Source: Craterostigma plantagineum
Taxonomy: Eukaryota > Streptophyta > Magnoliopsida > Lamiales > Linderniaceae
Assembly (NCBI GenBank): GCA_027422505.1
Contig: JAPQWV010000416.1
Location: 310,001 to 374,000, forward strand
Reading direction: 5' to 3'
Length of the DNA: 64,000 bases
Translations under genes and position numbers: made by a program
In this document: one piece after another, positions 1 through 12,400 of the stretch
How positions within the stretch are numbered: the stretch's first letter is position 1
Layout: each line of letters starts with the position of its first letter
Notes under the pieces: generated by a model
Databases searched by the model: none
Told to the model about the DNA's origin: nothing
Seen by the model: the letters and a program-made list of their open reading frames with translations, nothing else

Positions 1-1133
1 TCGAACCAAGCACTTAAGGTTCTCCACCTGCCTCACACTGCAAAGCCTCCAATTATCCCTAACCCTTCCGTGCTCATCGAGCTCGCCCGAGTCGGTTATT
101 ACCGAAGCCCTGTCGAGCCACGCGGCCGACCTCGGCCCAGCATCCTTCTCGGGGTTGTAACGAGAAGGCCCGTCCTCGCCGGGCTTTAAGCTGACCTTCC
201 TCTTCCTAAAAGCAGCCACGAGCACCTTCGCCATGTCTAGGAAAACCGTGCCCTGTGGCTTGACGTAGACGTAGGTGTGCCTACCTACGAGGAAGATGGC
301 GATGGCCAGGGCGAGGCAGGAAGTGGGTATGGCGAAGCCTAGGACCCAACTGACGTTTGTCTGAACGTAGATGACGCCGGTCAGGGCTATGACGAGTGCG
401 ATTGTGAACGAAAAGTACCACCAGTTGAAGAAGCTCTCGAGCCCCGCACGGCCCTTTTCGGTGGTCGTGTCGAACTGGTCGGCGCCGAAGGCGATGTTGC
501 ACGGCCTGATTCCGCCGGCGCCTATCGCTATCAGCCCTAGGGCGGAGAACAGGAATCCGAGCTGCCATTTTTGGGGCTCTTCGCAGTTGGTTTCGTCCGG
601 GCACTGCGGCGGACGTAGCTCGTTTATTCCCGCCGTTAGCGTCACCGCCGCCATGCCCTGGAGATAGTTCCGGCGCGAATTTGAGGCGGCGACCGCGAAA
701 TGAAATTCAATTTTATTACGGAGCTTTCGCGTACCAGCAGTGAGAAGATGGTTCCGAATAGGAGAGTGAGGAATCGACCCAAATAGGCGTCGGAGACTAT
801 GGCGCCGGCGATGGAGGAGATGTTGGCCGTGCCTGACCAGATGGTGACGACGTTGACGAGAAGGATGCCTGAGAGGTTGTACTTTGTTCGGAGGTACACC
901 GTAATGTTGGCCACGAGGCTCATGGAGGCGAGTTTCTCGAAAGATTCATTTCCTTTTTTTTTATCGACAGATCATTAGCTCAATGCAATAAGGCCATGAT
1001 GCATGGGAAGAAGATGACGGTAATAAGATTATTTTTACGTACCGAGGATGTATTTGATCGCCCTCCATCCGCCGCGTTTCTTTGATCTGCTGGGCTCAGA
1101 TGGAGAAAGAGGGCTTTCGCTTTCAACCTCCAT
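1..1133 (-). CDS. NRT1/PTR family (NPF) proton-coupled transporter, 5' part only
   Basis: Major-facilitator (POT/NPF) transporter of the plasma or organelle membrane; family members move nitrate, peptides, glucosinolates or hormones with protons. Three exons are visible on the minus strand: 1043-1133, 735-952 and 1-657. The last runs off the window, so the C-terminal half is missing. Exon joins rebuild the N-terminus: a Ser/Pro-rich start, then GGWRAIKYIL, then GNESFEKLASMSLVANITVY, which holds the ExxEK proton-coupling motif of the family. Later motifs are LTAGINELRPPQC, GAGGIRPCNIAFGADQFD and SFFNWWYFSF, all typical NPF transmembrane signatures. The visible end reads VRQVENLKCLV, a segment that opens the second transmembrane half. 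Sequence style is closest to the NPF2 branch, but the substrate cannot be told from this part. The start at 1131-1133 was chosen because the upstream in-frame codons only translate the CT-rich leader. Confidence 0.9.
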
Positions 1134-1184
1134 CTCTCTTTCTCTCTGATCTCTCTCTATCTCTCTCTCTCGATCTCTCTCTGA
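1134..1184. repeat. CT/GA microsatellite in the NPF 5' leader
   Basis: Interrupted (CT)n tract directly upstream of the NPF start codon; GA-rich on the transcribed strand. Such tracts are common in plant 5' leaders. Confidence 0.8.
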
Positions 1185-1533
1185 GTTTGGAGGTGAAAAG
1201 AAAAGCAAGAAGAAAGAATACACAGGGTGGCTTCTTTAGCAGGTTGAGCAACGTGCGTCTCTGAAAGTTCTATTACCGATTGAAGGCCTGAAATTTATTT
1301 AGACTATGAGCCGTAAATTTTAGGAACCAATACTCTGAGGCTGTTATTCTTTTATTTCGTTAGTAATTTTCATTAATTTCCATAGGAATCGGTCGGGGCA
1401 TCATCTCAACAGAGCAAACATAGCATAAGCCAAGGTTTATTATTACATATGCATTTAACTTCTGACACCAACAATTATGTCCAATTCACAGCAAATCAAT
1501 TACAGAGAAAGACGGCAGCAGCCAAAGTGGAAC

Positions 1534-2800
1534 TCAATATGGCCAGAAATTCAAGGCTTGTTGTTCTTGATCTTCTTCAAGTGGAAACTCATAGAAGAAG
1601 GAACCATTGGACCCATGGCTCGAGCCATCTCCGCTCTCAAGGAAGTTAGCAAATGGGTCAAGAAATTCGTCTCTTTCGTTCTGCAAAGCATTCGATTCCA
1701 AGTGGAAGTATTGAATCTGAGGACTTTCAGCGCAAGTTACGTCGCTTTTAGCAAATGTCAATTCAACGGTTTCTTCATCTTCAGGCGAAATCAGACCACC
1801 ACTAAAGTCTTCTATAGGCACATCCACGGGAAATCTTTCTTCAGATTGTAAGTTTGATGATTTATCTGTCCCACCGTCACTTTTGAGACAGAGAATCTGC
1901 AGCGTAAATTACGATAAGATAGCAGACGAATGTAACGAATCTGTAAGGTTTGGGACTGATTATTACTAACCTGGGATTTGAGCCTATCGTTCTCCTTGAG
2001 AACATCATCGTACTCATTCTTCAGCTTCGTATAGCTTTCGTGCAATGCTTCGTAGTCAGTCTCGAGCTGCTTCGTTCTTGAACGAGCCCTTCGATTTTGG
2101 AACCAAATGGTGATTTGCCTTGGCTGCAAGTTGAGCTCTTTGGCTAGCTGCATCTTTCTTTCTGGTTCGAGCCTACTGTCTTCGTCGAACTTCCTTTCGA
2201 GAAATTTGACTTGATCGATTGAGAGGCGATGCTTCTTCTCGGGTTGGTTGAAGTACTCGTCGAAGTAGTCGCTCGCAGCATCTTCGAGGTCGAAAGATGA
2301 ACGGTCGAGCCCATTAAAAGCTCCAAAATGAAGCATTGTTCTTGAACCTGAAACAGATAGACAAGGGATAATGAAAGAAACAGACAAGAGAAGAAACCTC
2401 AAAAGAGAAAAGACACTTCTTGATAACAGTGAGCCATAGCAAAATATGGAGTTAGTAAATGCTCTATATTTCACATCTCAAGATCAAGAACTTTATGCAG
2501 CAGCAGTTGATAGGAAACACCAATAATAAATAATGACCCAAGAGAATGAAAGCTAGTAAAAATCCCGCCTTTACATCCAATATAATTATATATCGCAGAC
2601 TCACAAAACGACTATTTGAAGAAGATCTTTAAAGCTACCTCAATCACACTAAAAGTCAACGCATGAATGGTCCAAATTAAAGATCTTTTCGTACCAGGAA
2701 AACAATTCGAAGGAGCAGGCGCAAGCACAGTATCAAAAGGTTGACCATCTGTAGAAACCCTTGATCTACGCTTCTTATTCAGAGAGCAATAATCCTCCAT
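1534..2800 (-). CDS. HD-Zip class I transcription factor, HAT5/ATHB1-like, with altered recognition helix
   Basis: Homeodomain-leucine-zipper DNA-binding protein of the nucleus. Exons 2695-2800, 1971-2347 and 1534-1896 sum to 846 nt (281 residues). Exon 1 encodes MEDYCSLNKKRRSRV and ends at NCFP; the phase join gives PGSRTMLHFG, resembling the layout of ATHB1/HAT5. An acidic stretch (residues 56-68) precedes the homeodomain (about 72-129), which contains LEPERKMQLAKELNLQPRQ and helix 3 WFQNRRAR. The zipper follows as heptads L130, L137, L144, V151, L158. The C-terminus is acidic and ends in LNFWPY, recalling the aromatic C-terminal motif of ATHB1. Oddity: after WFQNRRAR the usual W-K of class I is replaced by S-R (residues 125-126). 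It lies downstream of the NPF gene on the same strand. The start in exon 1 is preferred over the internal ATG in exon 2 because exon 1 splices in phase. Confidence 0.88.
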
Positions 2801-5156
2801 ATTAATCTGTAATAAAACCTTTCTAAGGGGGTGAAACAGTTGATTACTTGAATAAATCGACCACCTCTGCGACTGATTTTCTTCTTAACCTCTAAAGAAG
2901 CTGTAAAAATGGGCACTGTGAACTGAAATTAAGTAAAAAGATTCAAACTTTGTGGCGAAAGAAGCTGGTGATGATGATTTCTGTGATGTGGGAAGTGTGC
3001 GAACATCTACTGCTAATCACAGCCAAGCCCATCATCTTTTTTTCCTCTCAAAACTCACCCCCTTTTTGTTCCCTTCAAACGGATTGTATATTGTTGAGGA
3101 TTTCTCGATTTGATAAAGAGATGTTGAAAATCACGGGTCGTTCATGAGCTTAGCTTTGTCCTGATAAATGGATGGTGGGTAGTTTTGTGCAAGAAGACGA
3201 AGAATGAGTGATTTTTCTGTCCTCTTTTTATAAAAGTGGGAATGCTGTTCATCGTAAGCAACGTGCACACAAATATACAGAATAGCGGATGTAATAGTGG
3301 AATCTTTTGGAGTTTGAGTGGGTTAAAAAACATAATAAAATAAAGTTAAATAGTTTTCCTACTAGGGGCAATTTTCATTCAAGCCCACGTCAGAATTATT
3401 ATTTATAATTAAGTCCTATCATGAAATAATTTAGTTTTAAGGACCCTATTTCTACGGTACCACTTCACTGCTATGAAATAACAATGTGTTGAAATTTTGT
3501 AACACAAAACTACCATTTGATACCAGTTAAGGATCTTCTGATACCAGCTCTTTTGTGCAATACCACTTCATTGTCTTAAATAACAATATGTTGAAAGTTT
3601 GTAACACAAAATAATCATCCTATACCAATTGATATAACTTTTATACCATTTTTTAGTTAGGTCCTTAGCTCTAAAATTTATAGAAATTTTGTCCTTTAAA
3701 CTAAAATTTTTTTCTGATAGGGACCGAATCTTAAATTAAACTTCTGACGGTCCTGAATTGAAATTAACCCTTCCTATCACACCATTATAATTTATAAAAT
3801 GTTATTGGAAGATTATTACAGCAATGACGTTTACGGCTACAAGATGGGTGATAAAATAAACGAAAAACAAATTGGAAGAATATTTAAATTAGATTGGCAG
3901 GTTCAATTCTGTTGTTCGACCTAATTAAACTGTATTTTAGCATAAATTAATAAGTTTTGCAATTAATATAAAAACTATTCGACTCAAGCAACATATCTCA
4001 ACCTTAACAGTGGAAACGAAATACGAAACAACTCAAAGAAATGAAGAAAATTTGACGAACATGTGCATTCATTATCAAGGAGAAGTATTATGACATTTCA
4101 GAAAGAAAGTCTCACCACTCTATAATTATGTTGATATGTGCATCGAACGCAGACGTTTTCTATATATTACCGTCGTGAAATAAACCACCATTATTAATTA
4201 AATATATAAGGCATCACGTTTGGTGGAACAAAGTCAAAACTCGCTAGCCTGCCATATGTTCCATACAACAAGCAGATTCAATTGACTAAACGTTTAGATA
4301 ATATTTAATAATCTTACAAGAAGGTGGTGCATGGGTTCCAACTTGTTAGATGTGTTCATGAATTTCAAGAGCGAAGTCTTCCCTTTTTTTTTTTTTTCAA
4401 TCAAACGGCCTAAATTGAATGCTGCTACGATGCTTTGAATACTGGCGAGCAAAGCCACATACTTATGTACTATATAATATTCATTAGCATTAGCTCAAGT
4501 TAAAAAAGAATAGTATGCAATGAGGGCCACATAATTGGAGACTTCTTTTACAGAATATTATTGAAGTAGAGTTGAACGTTTAGAGAAAAGTCAAGATCAG
4601 CTGTTGTATGCACAGTACTACACACAAGTTTAACGTTCAGAGGAAGAAAGTCAAACTAACAACATGAGCTCGAAGAATATTTGAAGCATTAGTGTGTGTG
4701 TGTTTTAACAAGAAGTCAATTGGTAAGAAAGAACGTCATGTAATACATCTAATCTTATCAGTGAGCAGCACTTTTAACTGAAGAGTTGTTACGCACGGTG
4801 ACGCTAACGACCACCCTACGGCATATAATGTAACAAGAAGAAAATTTGTTATGATACGTAAAAATTAAAATTAAAGCTGTGATGTTTAAAAAGCTTTTGT
4901 TTCTGCAATTTTTCATGCTTGTCTGTGGACAACGTTCGAATCTTGGTCTTTTGTTTTTTAATGCTTTTGCTTCTGATTTCTTTGACATATCAACATCCAA
5001 CTATCCGTTCGATTTCTTCTTATTAATTTCCTTACACGATTTATGACGAAACAAAAACACGAACTCAATTGCAGACAGAATTTATAATTCCAAGCCATCT
5101 CTATCAATGAAACATTTTCATGTAGAAGTTTATTGTAAATATTCAAAAAATATATG
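2801..5156. other. Intergenic DNA upstream of the HD-Zip gene
   Basis: Holds the HD-Zip leader and promoter and one copy of a dispersed repeat (listed separately). The rest is A+T-rich with only short chance open frames and no recognisable gene. Confidence 0.6.
3365..3770. repeat. Dispersed inverted-terminal-repeat element, copy 1 (MITE-like)
   Basis: Non-coding element whose ends are imperfect inverted repeats: left GGCAATTTTCATTCAAGCCC; the right end read in reverse complement begins GGGTTAATTTCAATTCAGG. The interior has ATACCACTTCATTGTC and TGAAATAACAATGTG, then AGGTCCTTAGCTCTAAAA and TCCTTTAAACTAAAATTTTT. The same interior words recur near 57.3-57.5 and 60.2-60.4 kb. Copy 1 also contains an internal near-duplication of the TACCACTTCA..AATAACAATATGTTGAAA segment. 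No coding capacity. Ends are approximate. Confidence 0.6.
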
Positions 5157-5229
5157 GGGGATGTAGCTCAGATGGTAGAGCGCTCGCTTAGCATGCGAGA
5201 GGTACGGGGATCGATACCCCGCATCTCCA
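5157..5229 (+). tRNA. tRNA-Ala (anticodon AGC)
   Basis: 73-nt cloverleaf. The acceptor GGGGATG pairs with CATCTCC and includes the G3-U70 alanine identity pair. The D arm contains TAGCTCAGATGGTAGAGC. The anticodon stem CTCGC/GCGAG encloses the loop TTAGCAT, with AGC at 5190-5192. The T arm is GGGGATCGATACCCC. No intron, and no CCA encoded, as usual for eukaryotes. A short T run just downstream can serve as the pol III stop. Confidence 0.97.
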
Positions 5230-5970
5230 TTTTTCATTTTCCTTTTTCTTTAAAATGTGCTATTTGATTTCGGTGGGACCCACTTCAACTCCATTGAAAT
5301 GGGATCAAAGGAATAAAAGCCCAAGTTTGGAGCGATATCGTTGTTGGGCCTATGAAAGAAGCTTACGATATTTATGAAGGCCCAAATTTAACGTTATCAA
5401 AAGAATTTAATTATTTTCACGTTTTAATAAGTGCATCCTTTCTCTCTCTTCTCCACGAGCTCGGTCGAAGGCTTTCATCAGGCAGGATCAGGTTAATCAT
5501 CAAATAGAAATTTTCCTTTGGTGTGTTATTTATGATTCTATGATTCTCGCGTGCTAGTTTTAAGGATGGGGCTTCGACTTGATACGATTTTCAGAAGCTC
5601 GATTATCGTACGACAAAATTGTGTGTTCCTCTTTTTTTTTGTAATGCATTTTATGTGTCCGGGGATCTGTGCGGTTTCTCTGGTGTCTTAAAATGTTTCG
5701 CGCGTTGTTGATAGGATGGATTCATTTTGAGCTGGGGCTAATTTTAAATTCCCCCCAAAAACCTTGATAATGTTTCTATAATCTGTGCTGGGGCTAGTCT
5801 TAATTTCAAATTCTTTTGGAAAACCTTGGTGTTGCCTACCTTTCTGAGATAGTAATAGTAGAGCCAGCAAGTTAGCTTTCAAATTTTTGTTAATCGTTGA
5901 TATTGTTGTTTATATTTTTTATTTTTCCGATGAAGATGTTCAACAATAGTTACTTCTTGCTAGGGATAAG

Positions 5971-6843
5971 ATGTCGACTCCGGCGAGGAAGAGACTGATG
6001 AGGGACTTCAAGAGGCTGCAGCAGGATCCTCCAGCAGGTATTAGCGGCGCACCCCAAGATAATAATATAATGCTTTGGAACGCTGTTATATTCGGGTGAG
6101 ATTTATTACTCGAGTATTTTTGTTATTTTCCAATGTTTTATCCTCGTTGAGATGTTTTTTAGTTTATTGTTCTTTTCTTTTTGTATGTTGATTGCAGTCC
6201 TGATGATACACCATGGGATGGAGGTGGGTTTCATTCTTATTAATTTCAGACGTCCTTTGTTTCTTACGATGCATTGTTTAAGTATTGTTGGCCTGCTTTT
6301 GAGCATGTGAACAGGTACGTTCAAATTGACTCTTCAGTTCAGTGAAGATTATCCAAACAAGCCACCGACGGTTCGGTTTGTTTCAAGAATGTTCCACCCC
6401 AACAGTAAGTCACTGTGTAGTATTCTAGAAACCAATACGTATATAAACTTGATGCATGCTTGACTTTGATGATTAATCTTTCGATCAGTTTACGCTGATG
6501 GAAGTATTTGTTTGGACATCCTTCAAAATCAGTGGAGTCCTATATACGACGTTGCAGCTATACTTACATCTATCCAGGTACTTAAGCTGTAGATTGATTT
6601 ATGCAAGCAAATGTCTGCTCAACCTCAAATATCCTTTTCTTGAGCTCCTCATCTGACATTTGTTAATCCGTACTTAGCTGTTAACCGTTTTGTATTTTTT
6701 TTTTCAATTTCTAGTCATTGTTGTGTGATCCAAATCCAAACTCCCCTGCCAATTCTGAAGCCGCAAGGATGTTCAGCGAGAATAAGAGGGAATACAACCG
6801 CAGAGTTAGGGAGATTGTGGAGCAAAGTTGGACAGCTGATTGA
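5971..6843 (+). CDS. UBC2: Ubiquitin-conjugating enzyme E2, RAD6/UBC2 type
   Basis: E2 enzyme that takes ubiquitin from E1 as a thioester and, with the HUB-type RING ligases, monoubiquitinates histone H2B; it also acts in DNA-damage tolerance. Five coding exons: 5971-6095, 6198-6223, 6315-6404, 6489-6577 and 6715-6843 (459 nt, 152 residues, exactly the length of plant UBC1/UBC2). The protein starts [20 protein letters not shown]. The catalytic cysteine sits in [20 protein letters not shown], preceded by the HPN motif (FHPN). The C-terminus [10 protein letters not shown] lacks the acidic tail of yeast Rad6, as in plants. A 5' leader intron is likely (donor after 5491, acceptor before 5964, just upstream of the ATG). 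The 3' flank carries a 110-bp tandem duplication. Confidence 0.97.
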
Positions 6844-6990
6844 TCATTTCATGCACACCTCTTGATTATAGTCCATGCAGGCATTTGGTTGCTAACACCA
6901 AAACTGAAATGCTTCTTGGATCAAATCAATTATCTTCAGACAGCTTATAGTTTGGGACCAATCCCATGTTCCTATCATATCATGCATGAC

Positions 6991-7209
6991 TGTTGTGTTG
7001 TATCATATTAGCTAAAAGATTTAATGCCTCTGAGTGATCGGATTTGGGATTTCGATGGATTTTGTTTTGATGTCATGTAACACAGTCGATGGACTTCCAA
7101 AGTTGTGTTGTAATATATCAGCTAAAGATTTTATGCCTCTGAGTGATTGGATTTGGGATTTCGATGGATTTGTTTTGATGTCATGTAACATAGTCGATGG
7201 GCTTCCAAA
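6991..7209 (+). repeat. Two-copy tandem repeat of about 110 bp downstream of UBC2
   Basis: Unit 1 (6991-7100) and unit 2 (7101-7209) share long words such as TGCCTCTGAGTGAT, GGATTTGGGATTTCGATGGA and TTTTGATGTCATGTAACA. They differ by scattered substitutions and 1-bp indels. This lies in or just after the UBC2 3' UTR. Nothing else is seen between 6844 and the VPS29 end at 7425. Confidence 0.9.
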
Positions 7210-7424
7210 GTTTGAATTAATGGCAACTCTATTCCTCTTTTTGGGCAGCTTTGGTAGTATGCATTGCTATGCCAAGATCGAATATAATCATGAAAAAGTT
7301 GCACACGAGTCGTTCGATGACAGATTAGAAGTAACACCACAGAGAAAACAGAAGGAAAAGCCGATAAACAATACGCAACTTCAAAGTTGTCAAAAAACGA
7401 CACAAACATGATATGCAAGCAATC

Positions 7425-8325
7425 TTATGCAGTCGAGGCAGTCTTTTTGAAATCGATTTTGTCAACCTTAACTTCACCATCGATGAGTTCGTAAACGTAG
7501 ACAACAACACGGAGACCGTCGATATCCATGAGGACAAAGCTTGGGTTAACATCATATGTAATGCTGCTGAAGGCCCCCGTGGCTGAGCCTGGATTGATAA
7601 CCACCCCAGCCTCGTGCTTGTAAGCTGTGAACTGGTGAGTGTGACCTGTCACGAGGATGTCAACGTCGAGCTGTCTCTGAAGCATGGCCAACGAATCTAG
7701 GTCTCCCCATGGAATAACCTTCCGTAACAAAAAGTTACATCAATTTCAGAATGTAAGTAATCATTAATCATTGATCTGTCCAAGATTTAAGAGATTTTGA
7801 GAAGTAAACATTCCAATGGGTGAAGAAAGAGATCACAACTTCCCGTCTGCATTTGTGGAGTCCATGATAGAGTTTGGGATATGAGAATTGAAAGAAAAAG
7901 GAGATACCTGATGGCCGTGGCATACGCCAAGCTTGAACTGACCAACGGTTAGTGTTTTGGTCTCTGGGTAGCGAGTGTCCTCGTCGTATTCGCCTCTAGT
8001 TATGTGCAAGTCTGGACAGACGGTTTTCAAGTAGTCATGAACCTCCTGTAAATTTCAAAATAGGCATGTGAACAACGACATGATCAAAATACCCAGTAGA
8101 ACACTGCAGTATTGTGGTGAAATGTGGAAAAGATTCCCTATCAGATAATATCTTCTAATTGTTGGGTCATGGGATATTGGTAAAACCACTTACTTTGGAG
8201 CATATGTTTCCCGTGCAAACAACGTGCTGGATCTTCCCAGGAACAAGCATGGACTTGAATTTTGCGGGAAGATCTGGAGCACGATGAGGTATGTGCATAT
8301 CTCCTAGGGCTAGTACTAAAACCAT
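7425..8325 (-). CDS. VPS29: Retromer core subunit VPS29 (MAG1)
   Basis: Component of the retromer that recycles vacuolar sorting receptors; it has a metallophosphoesterase-like fold and acts as a scaffold on endosomes. Exons 8194-8325, 7908-8045 and 7425-7718 total 564 nt (187 residues; plant VPS29 is about 190). The order of motifs follows the family: [62 protein letters not shown] and NPGSATGA. The metal-site motifs carry the eukaryotic substitutions (GNI for GNH). A 5' leader intron is visible from 8389 to 9077 on the minus strand (donor GTACG, acceptor TTATCAG). It fills most of the gap to the divergent oxoprolinase gene, so the two share a short promoter. Confidence 0.97.
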
Positions 8326-9078
8326 CTCTAATTCTTGGATATTAAGGCTAGACGTTTCCTCTTCAGTTCTTTAACACCGGCTTAAAACCTGATAAGAAAA
8401 GAACCCTCAATCGTAATTGAACGACAAGCAGCACTGAGCTTCATACAAACAGCACACAAGCTATACAAAATATGTCCGTCGATCGAGTACTACAATTTCT
8501 AAGATGGTCATAATCAAACATATCATGTATTATGCCAATAAGCTCATTCAGTCATAAATATGACTCTTCATTCATCAAAACGAGGTTCACATGTTGACCT
8601 CGCAGAGGCAAATGTTCTTAAACATTATGGCTATTTAGGAAAAACTTGATCAACGAACAATCCTAACAAGCAGTAAGACATCCCCCCGCTTTAAGATGCT
8701 CGATAGAAATCCAAAGCTTTTATGATGTTTCTACCCATTTTCCGGCAATATTATCTGCTTTGCTAGAGGGGAACTTAAAAAGCCGCCATCTAACCTTCAC
8801 TTCATCTGAGGAGTACTAACTGCAACTTACGATTATTACTAATCCGTTCCACCAGAGTCCATGTTCTTGAATTAAATATTCAAAGAAGATAACAAAAAGG
8901 CCCTGGAAGCAACAAATCTGTGCGAACGCCAAAAGAAAGAAACATAAAAAGAAAAAAGTAATCAAACCATGGCGATGATCAATGCAGTGAGCTACATCTG
9001 TAGTTTCTACATTAAAGAAATATCCAGGTGAACCTAATCAATCGATCAAACAGGCAAAGAGATGCAAAAAGTCGTACC

Positions 9079-9494
9079 TTCTATTCCGATCTAGCATGAA
9101 AGGAGAGAGATTTGAATACCATTATGAAAAGGGAAAATCTGTCTCGTTGGCACTTGTTCGCAGCTCTGCTCCTCAGCTGGTAACTTCGTCTTTGTGATCT
9201 GAAGACGACCGATTTGATATACGACGCCGTCGTTGTAGCTATTGGGCTAAAGTACATAGTCTGGCTAAGTAGTAAAAAATCAAGTGAGCCATTTGTTAAA
9301 ATGGGCCGAAAGCCCATGGAACTTAATTGAAATGAGGGGACTTAATCGAAAGTCTTCATCAGTATAGGGACACTAAAATAAATACAGTAGGAGACTGTCT
9401 CACTCTCAACTCTCAAGTGGTTCTCAAATTCATCTTCTTCCCATACCCTCTACTGAAAGTGAGCTCAGAAAACACCTTGCGATAATCCTGAAAA
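9079..9494. promoter_or_regulatory. Short divergent promoter between VPS29 and 5-oxoprolinase
   Basis: About 400 bp separate the inferred VPS29 leader exon from the oxoprolinase ATG. The gap holds a palindromic pair of site II-like words, TGGGC at 9302-9306 and GCCCA at 9312-9316, plus ATTGGGCT near 9241. Such TGGGC elements are typical of broadly expressed plant genes. Transcription starts are inferred, not seen. Confidence 0.55.
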
Positions 9495-12400
9495 ATGTCG
9501 AATTCTAAATCAGGGAAGTTTAAATTCTGCATTGATCGTGGAGGCACGTTCACTGACGTCTACGCCGAGATTCCAGGACAAACCTCACCAGTTGTGACGA
9601 AGCTCCTCTCCGTCGACCCTCAGAACTACGACGACGCGCCAGTCGAAGGCATACGCCGAATTCTCGAGCAGTTCTCCGGAGATAATATCCCACGAGCCTC
9701 AAAAATTCCCACGGAACGCATCGAATGGATACGTATGGGCACCACCGTGGCCACAAACGCGCTTTTGGAGCGCAAGGGCCAGAGAATCGCTCTTTGCGTC
9801 ACAAAGGGATTCAAAGACTTGCTTCAGATTGGAAACCAAGCGCGGCCGAACATATTTGACCTGAAAGTAACGACGCCGACCAATCTATACGAGGAGGTTA
9901 TCGAGGTCGACGAGAGAGTCAAGCTGGTGCTCGAAGAGGAAGAGAAAGGCGATGCCGAAGTCAACGAAAAACCGTTGACCGTGATCGGCGTATCAGGGGA
10001 GGCATTGAGGATTGAGAAGAGGCCTGACGAGGAGAAGCTCAAACCTCTGCTCGAAGGCTTGCTCGGCAAAGGTATTTCTTGTTTGGCAGTGGTTTTGATG
10101 CATTCTTACACTTACCCCGATCATGAGTTGCTGGTTGGAAAGTTGGCTTTGAATTTGGGTTTCAAGCACGTGTCTTTGTCATCCGCGTTGACTCCCATGG
10201 TTAGGGCTGTTCCTAGGGGTTTAACAGCATGCGTTGATGCGTATCTCACACCTGTTATTAAGGAGTATCTGTCTGGTTTTATGTCGAAATTCGACGAAGG
10301 GATTGAGGATGGAAAACTGAACGTTTTGTTTATGCAATCTGATGGAGGTTTAGCGCCTGAAAATATGTTTTCGGGGCATAAGGCAGTTCTGTCTGGCCCA
10401 GCTGGGGGAGTGGTGGGATATTCACAAACTCTTTACGGTATCGAGACCAACAATCCACTTATTGGTTTCGATATGGGCGGTACTTCAACTGATGTGAGTA
10501 GATATGCAGGGAGTTACGATCACGTAATAGAGACACAAATCGCAGGGGCGATAATTCAGGCGCCTCAGCTTGAGATTAACACTGTCGCAGCTGGCGGTGG
10601 ATCGAAGCTGAAGTTTCAATTCGGGGCATTTAGGGTTGGACCAGAGTCTGTAGGTGCACATCCTGGCCCAGTTTGTTATCGCAAAGCAGGCGAACTTGCC
10701 GTTACTGATGCAAATCTTGTATTGGGATATGTAATTCCCGAGTACTTCCCTTCGATATTTGGACCAAGCGAGGATCAGCCTTTGGATGTTAAGGCGACTA
10801 GGGTCGAATTTGAGAAACTTGCCAAGGAAATCAATCTTTACAGAAAGAATCAGGATTCAGAAGCTGAGGACATGACAGTGGAAGAGATTGCACAGGGATT
10901 CATTGACGTTGCTAATGAGACCATGTGCAGGCCAATACGCCAGTTGACTGAAATGAAGGGCCATGAGACGAAGAACCACTCTCTTGCTTGCTTCGGAGGT
11001 GCCGGCCCACAGCATGCTTGTGCAATAGCTAGATCCTTGGGTATGAAAGAAGTGTTGATTCACAGGTTTTGTGGGATACTAAGCGCGTACGGTATGGGGA
11101 TGGCTGACGTGGTAGACGAGGCGCAAGAACCTTATTCTGCTGTTTATAATGCAAAGTCCCTTTTGGAGGTCTCTAACAGGGAAGCCTCTCTTCTAAAACA
11201 AGTGAAGGGGAAACTGCTAGTGCAAGGGTTCGGAGAAGAAAATATTGCAACTGAGACTTATCTGAACCTGAGATACGAGGGGACAGACACTGCAATTATG
11301 GTAAAGAGCTATGTGCTTGATGATGGATCCAAAGGAGATTATTCCGTTCAGTTTGAGAAGTTATTTCAACAAGAATATGGGTTTAAACTTCAGAATAGAA
11401 ATATCCTAATCTGTGATGTTAGAGTGCGTGGCATTGGAGTGACCAACATTCTTAAGCCTCAGGTTCTTGATCCTTCTTCAGGGCCACCCAAGATTGTCGA
11501 TTACTGCAAGGTGTATTTCGTCAACAGCTGGCGTAAAACGCCTCTATACAAACTCGATGATCTTACATATGGCCATGTCATTGCTGGCCCGGCGATAATC
11601 ATGAATGGTAACAGCACTGTTATCGTAGAAACCAATTGCAAAGCGTTCATTACAAAGTACGGTAACATCAGAATTGAGATCGAAGCAGCAGAGAATACTG
11701 TGGAGGTATCGAAAGATGTTGCCGACGTTGTGCAGCTCTCAATCTTCAACCACAGATTCATGGGCATAGCCGAGCAGATGGGTCGAACCCTTCAGCGAAC
11801 TTCCATATCTACAAACATCAAGGAAAGGTTAGATTTTTCTTGCGCCCTCTTTGGCCCAGATGGTGGTTTAGTTGCTAACGCCCCTCATGTACCTGTACAT
11901 TTGGGAGCAATGTCGAGCACAGTTAGGTGGCAAATCAAGTATTGGGGCGAAAATTTGCAAGAAGGCGACGTTTTAGTCACTAATCATCCTTGCGCTGGGG
12001 GCAGTCACCTGCCAGACATCACTGTAATAACCCCTTATTTCGACGATGGGAAACTCTTGTTCTTCGTCGCCAGCAGAGGTCACCATGCAGAGATCGGCGG
12101 TATAACTCCTGGTAGTATGCCTCCGTTTTCGAAGCACATATGGGAAGAAGGAGCTGCAATAAAAGCATTCAAGCTTGTCGAGAAGGGTCGATTTCAAGAA
12201 GAAGGGATTAAAAAACTGCTACTTTTTCCATCATCAGAAGAAACAGAGGTAAAAATCCCTGGAACAAGAAGGCTTCAAGACAACATATCAGATCTCCATG
12301 CTCAAGTTGCTGCGAATCAGAGAGGGATTTCCCTCATCAAAGAACTCGTCGAACAGTACGGCATAGAAGTCGTCCAATCGTACATGCACCACGTACAAGC

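Noticed and set aside
1477..1851. 124-codon plus-strand frame over the HD-Zip 3' exon
   Set aside because: Antisense shadow of the acidic HD-Zip C-terminus, no motif.
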